Assembly: GCA_014376325.1 (NCBI GenBank)
Contig: JACMRP010000225.1
Coordinates: 1-5,831, forward strand
Reading direction: 5' to 3'
Length of the DNA stretch: 5,831 bases
Source: Pseudobdellovibrionaceae bacterium
Lineage (GTDB): Bacteria; Bdellovibrionota; Bdellovibrionia; Bdellovibrionales; Bdellovibrionaceae
Shown here: positions 5,711-5,831 of the stretch, in pieces
Position numbering within the stretch: position 1 is the stretch's first letter
Layout of the letters: the number at the start of each line of letters is the position of its first letter
Notes under the pieces: model-generated
What the model saw: only the letters and a program-made list of their open reading frames with translations
Told to the model about the DNA's origin: nothing
The model's database searches: none
Translations under genes and position numbers: made by a program

Positions 5711-5831
5711 GGCCAGCGAACACTGATCGTAATATTGTTTTGCTTCTTTAAATACCGGGTCCTGCCCGTTGTTCAGCATAGTCATCGTACTGAAGTAGCT
5801 TGATTTGCACATGCGCCAATTTTTCTTTTCA
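5693..5831 (-). CDS. C-terminal end of an unidentified protein (partial, runs off right edge)
   Basis: An open frame enters from the right edge on the minus strand and ends at TAG (5693-5695), giving the last 45 residues of a protein: it begins EKKNWRMCKSSYFSTM and ends YYDQCSLAEEGRF. The segment is polar, with two cysteines (the 8th and 37th visible residues) and no membrane helix. The short helical piece with the pattern DPVFKEAKQYYDQC could be the end of a TPR-like or other helical domain, but no family is recognisable from so little. Evidence that it is real is the absence of stops to the edge, a plausible amino-acid composition and the one-base TAGTG overlap with the FHA gene, which marks it as the preceding gene of the same operon. 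The two cysteines might form a disulfide if the protein is exported; that is a guess. Confidence 0.65.
   Translation of the reverse strand, partial: EKKNWRMCKSSYFSTMTMLNNGQDPVFKEAKQYYDQCSLAEEGRF

Noticed and set aside
5381..5803. A 140-codon plus-strand frame opposite the start of the FHA gene
   Set aside because: It covers the FHA1 coding sequence and the end of the upstream gene in antisense; composition is Arg/Leu/Gln-rich without motifs, and the minus-strand reading has clear domains.
1..5831. CRISPR array, tRNA, rRNA, transposase or phage attachment site
   Set aside because: No regularly spaced direct repeats, no cloverleaf or rRNA-like stretch and no transposase or integrase reading frame were seen.

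Overview
The window looks like chromosomal DNA of a Gram-negative predatory or gliding bacterium of the Bdellovibrio/Myxococcus kind (the former deltaproteobacteria). This is an inference from gene content: an ExbB/ExbD proton-channel pair, a tandem-FHA protein with one membrane helix and a helical-repeat periplasmic part, and roughly balanced base composition. There is no rRNA, tRNA or species marker to prove it. Coding density is very high: apart from the two window edges, the only non-coding stretches are 413-414, 1045-1098 and 2959-3033.

Layout. On the minus strand at 8-1044 lie exbB then exbD, two bases apart, forming a proton-motive-force-driven inner-membrane motor; an energy-transducing partner could lie past the left edge. 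A 54-bp divergent spacer (1045-1098) separates exbB from a plus-strand 619-residue exported protein of the sulfatase/alkaline-phosphatase fold (1099-2958). This protein keeps the fold motifs but appears to have lost several metal-binding residues. The spacer carries a good sigma70-like promoter for exbB and a weaker opposing candidate that shares its -10 region.

The sulfatase-like gene converges on a minus-strand operon. The gap between them (2959-3033) is filled entirely by a near-perfect palindrome with 26-bp perfect arms, whose ends lie on the stop codons of both genes. The operon reads right to left: an unidentified gene entering from the right edge (5693-5831, C-terminal 45 residues), a 659-residue FHA-FHA-TM-helical-repeat protein (3714-5693, GTG start), and a 226-residue protein (3034-3714) that resembles a PP2C/PPM phosphatase lacking its catalytic aspartates. 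Both junctions are one-base stop/start overlaps (TAGTG and TAATG), so the three products are probably translated in a coupled way.

How it may fit together. FHA domains bind phosphothreonine and PP2C proteins act on it. A membrane FHA protein coupled to a dead-looking PP2C suggests a phospho-signal reader and a pseudophosphatase regulator on the inside of the membrane, with a helical-repeat arm reaching into the periplasm. Near an ExbBD motor this is reminiscent of the envelope-spanning Glt/Agl gliding machinery of myxobacteria, where FHA-containing GltG/GltJ work with a TolQR/ExbBD-type motor. The exact correspondence is not shown by the sequence. The most noteworthy points are the phosphatase-like protein with no metal ligands, the degenerate sulfatase-like protein and the long palindrome.
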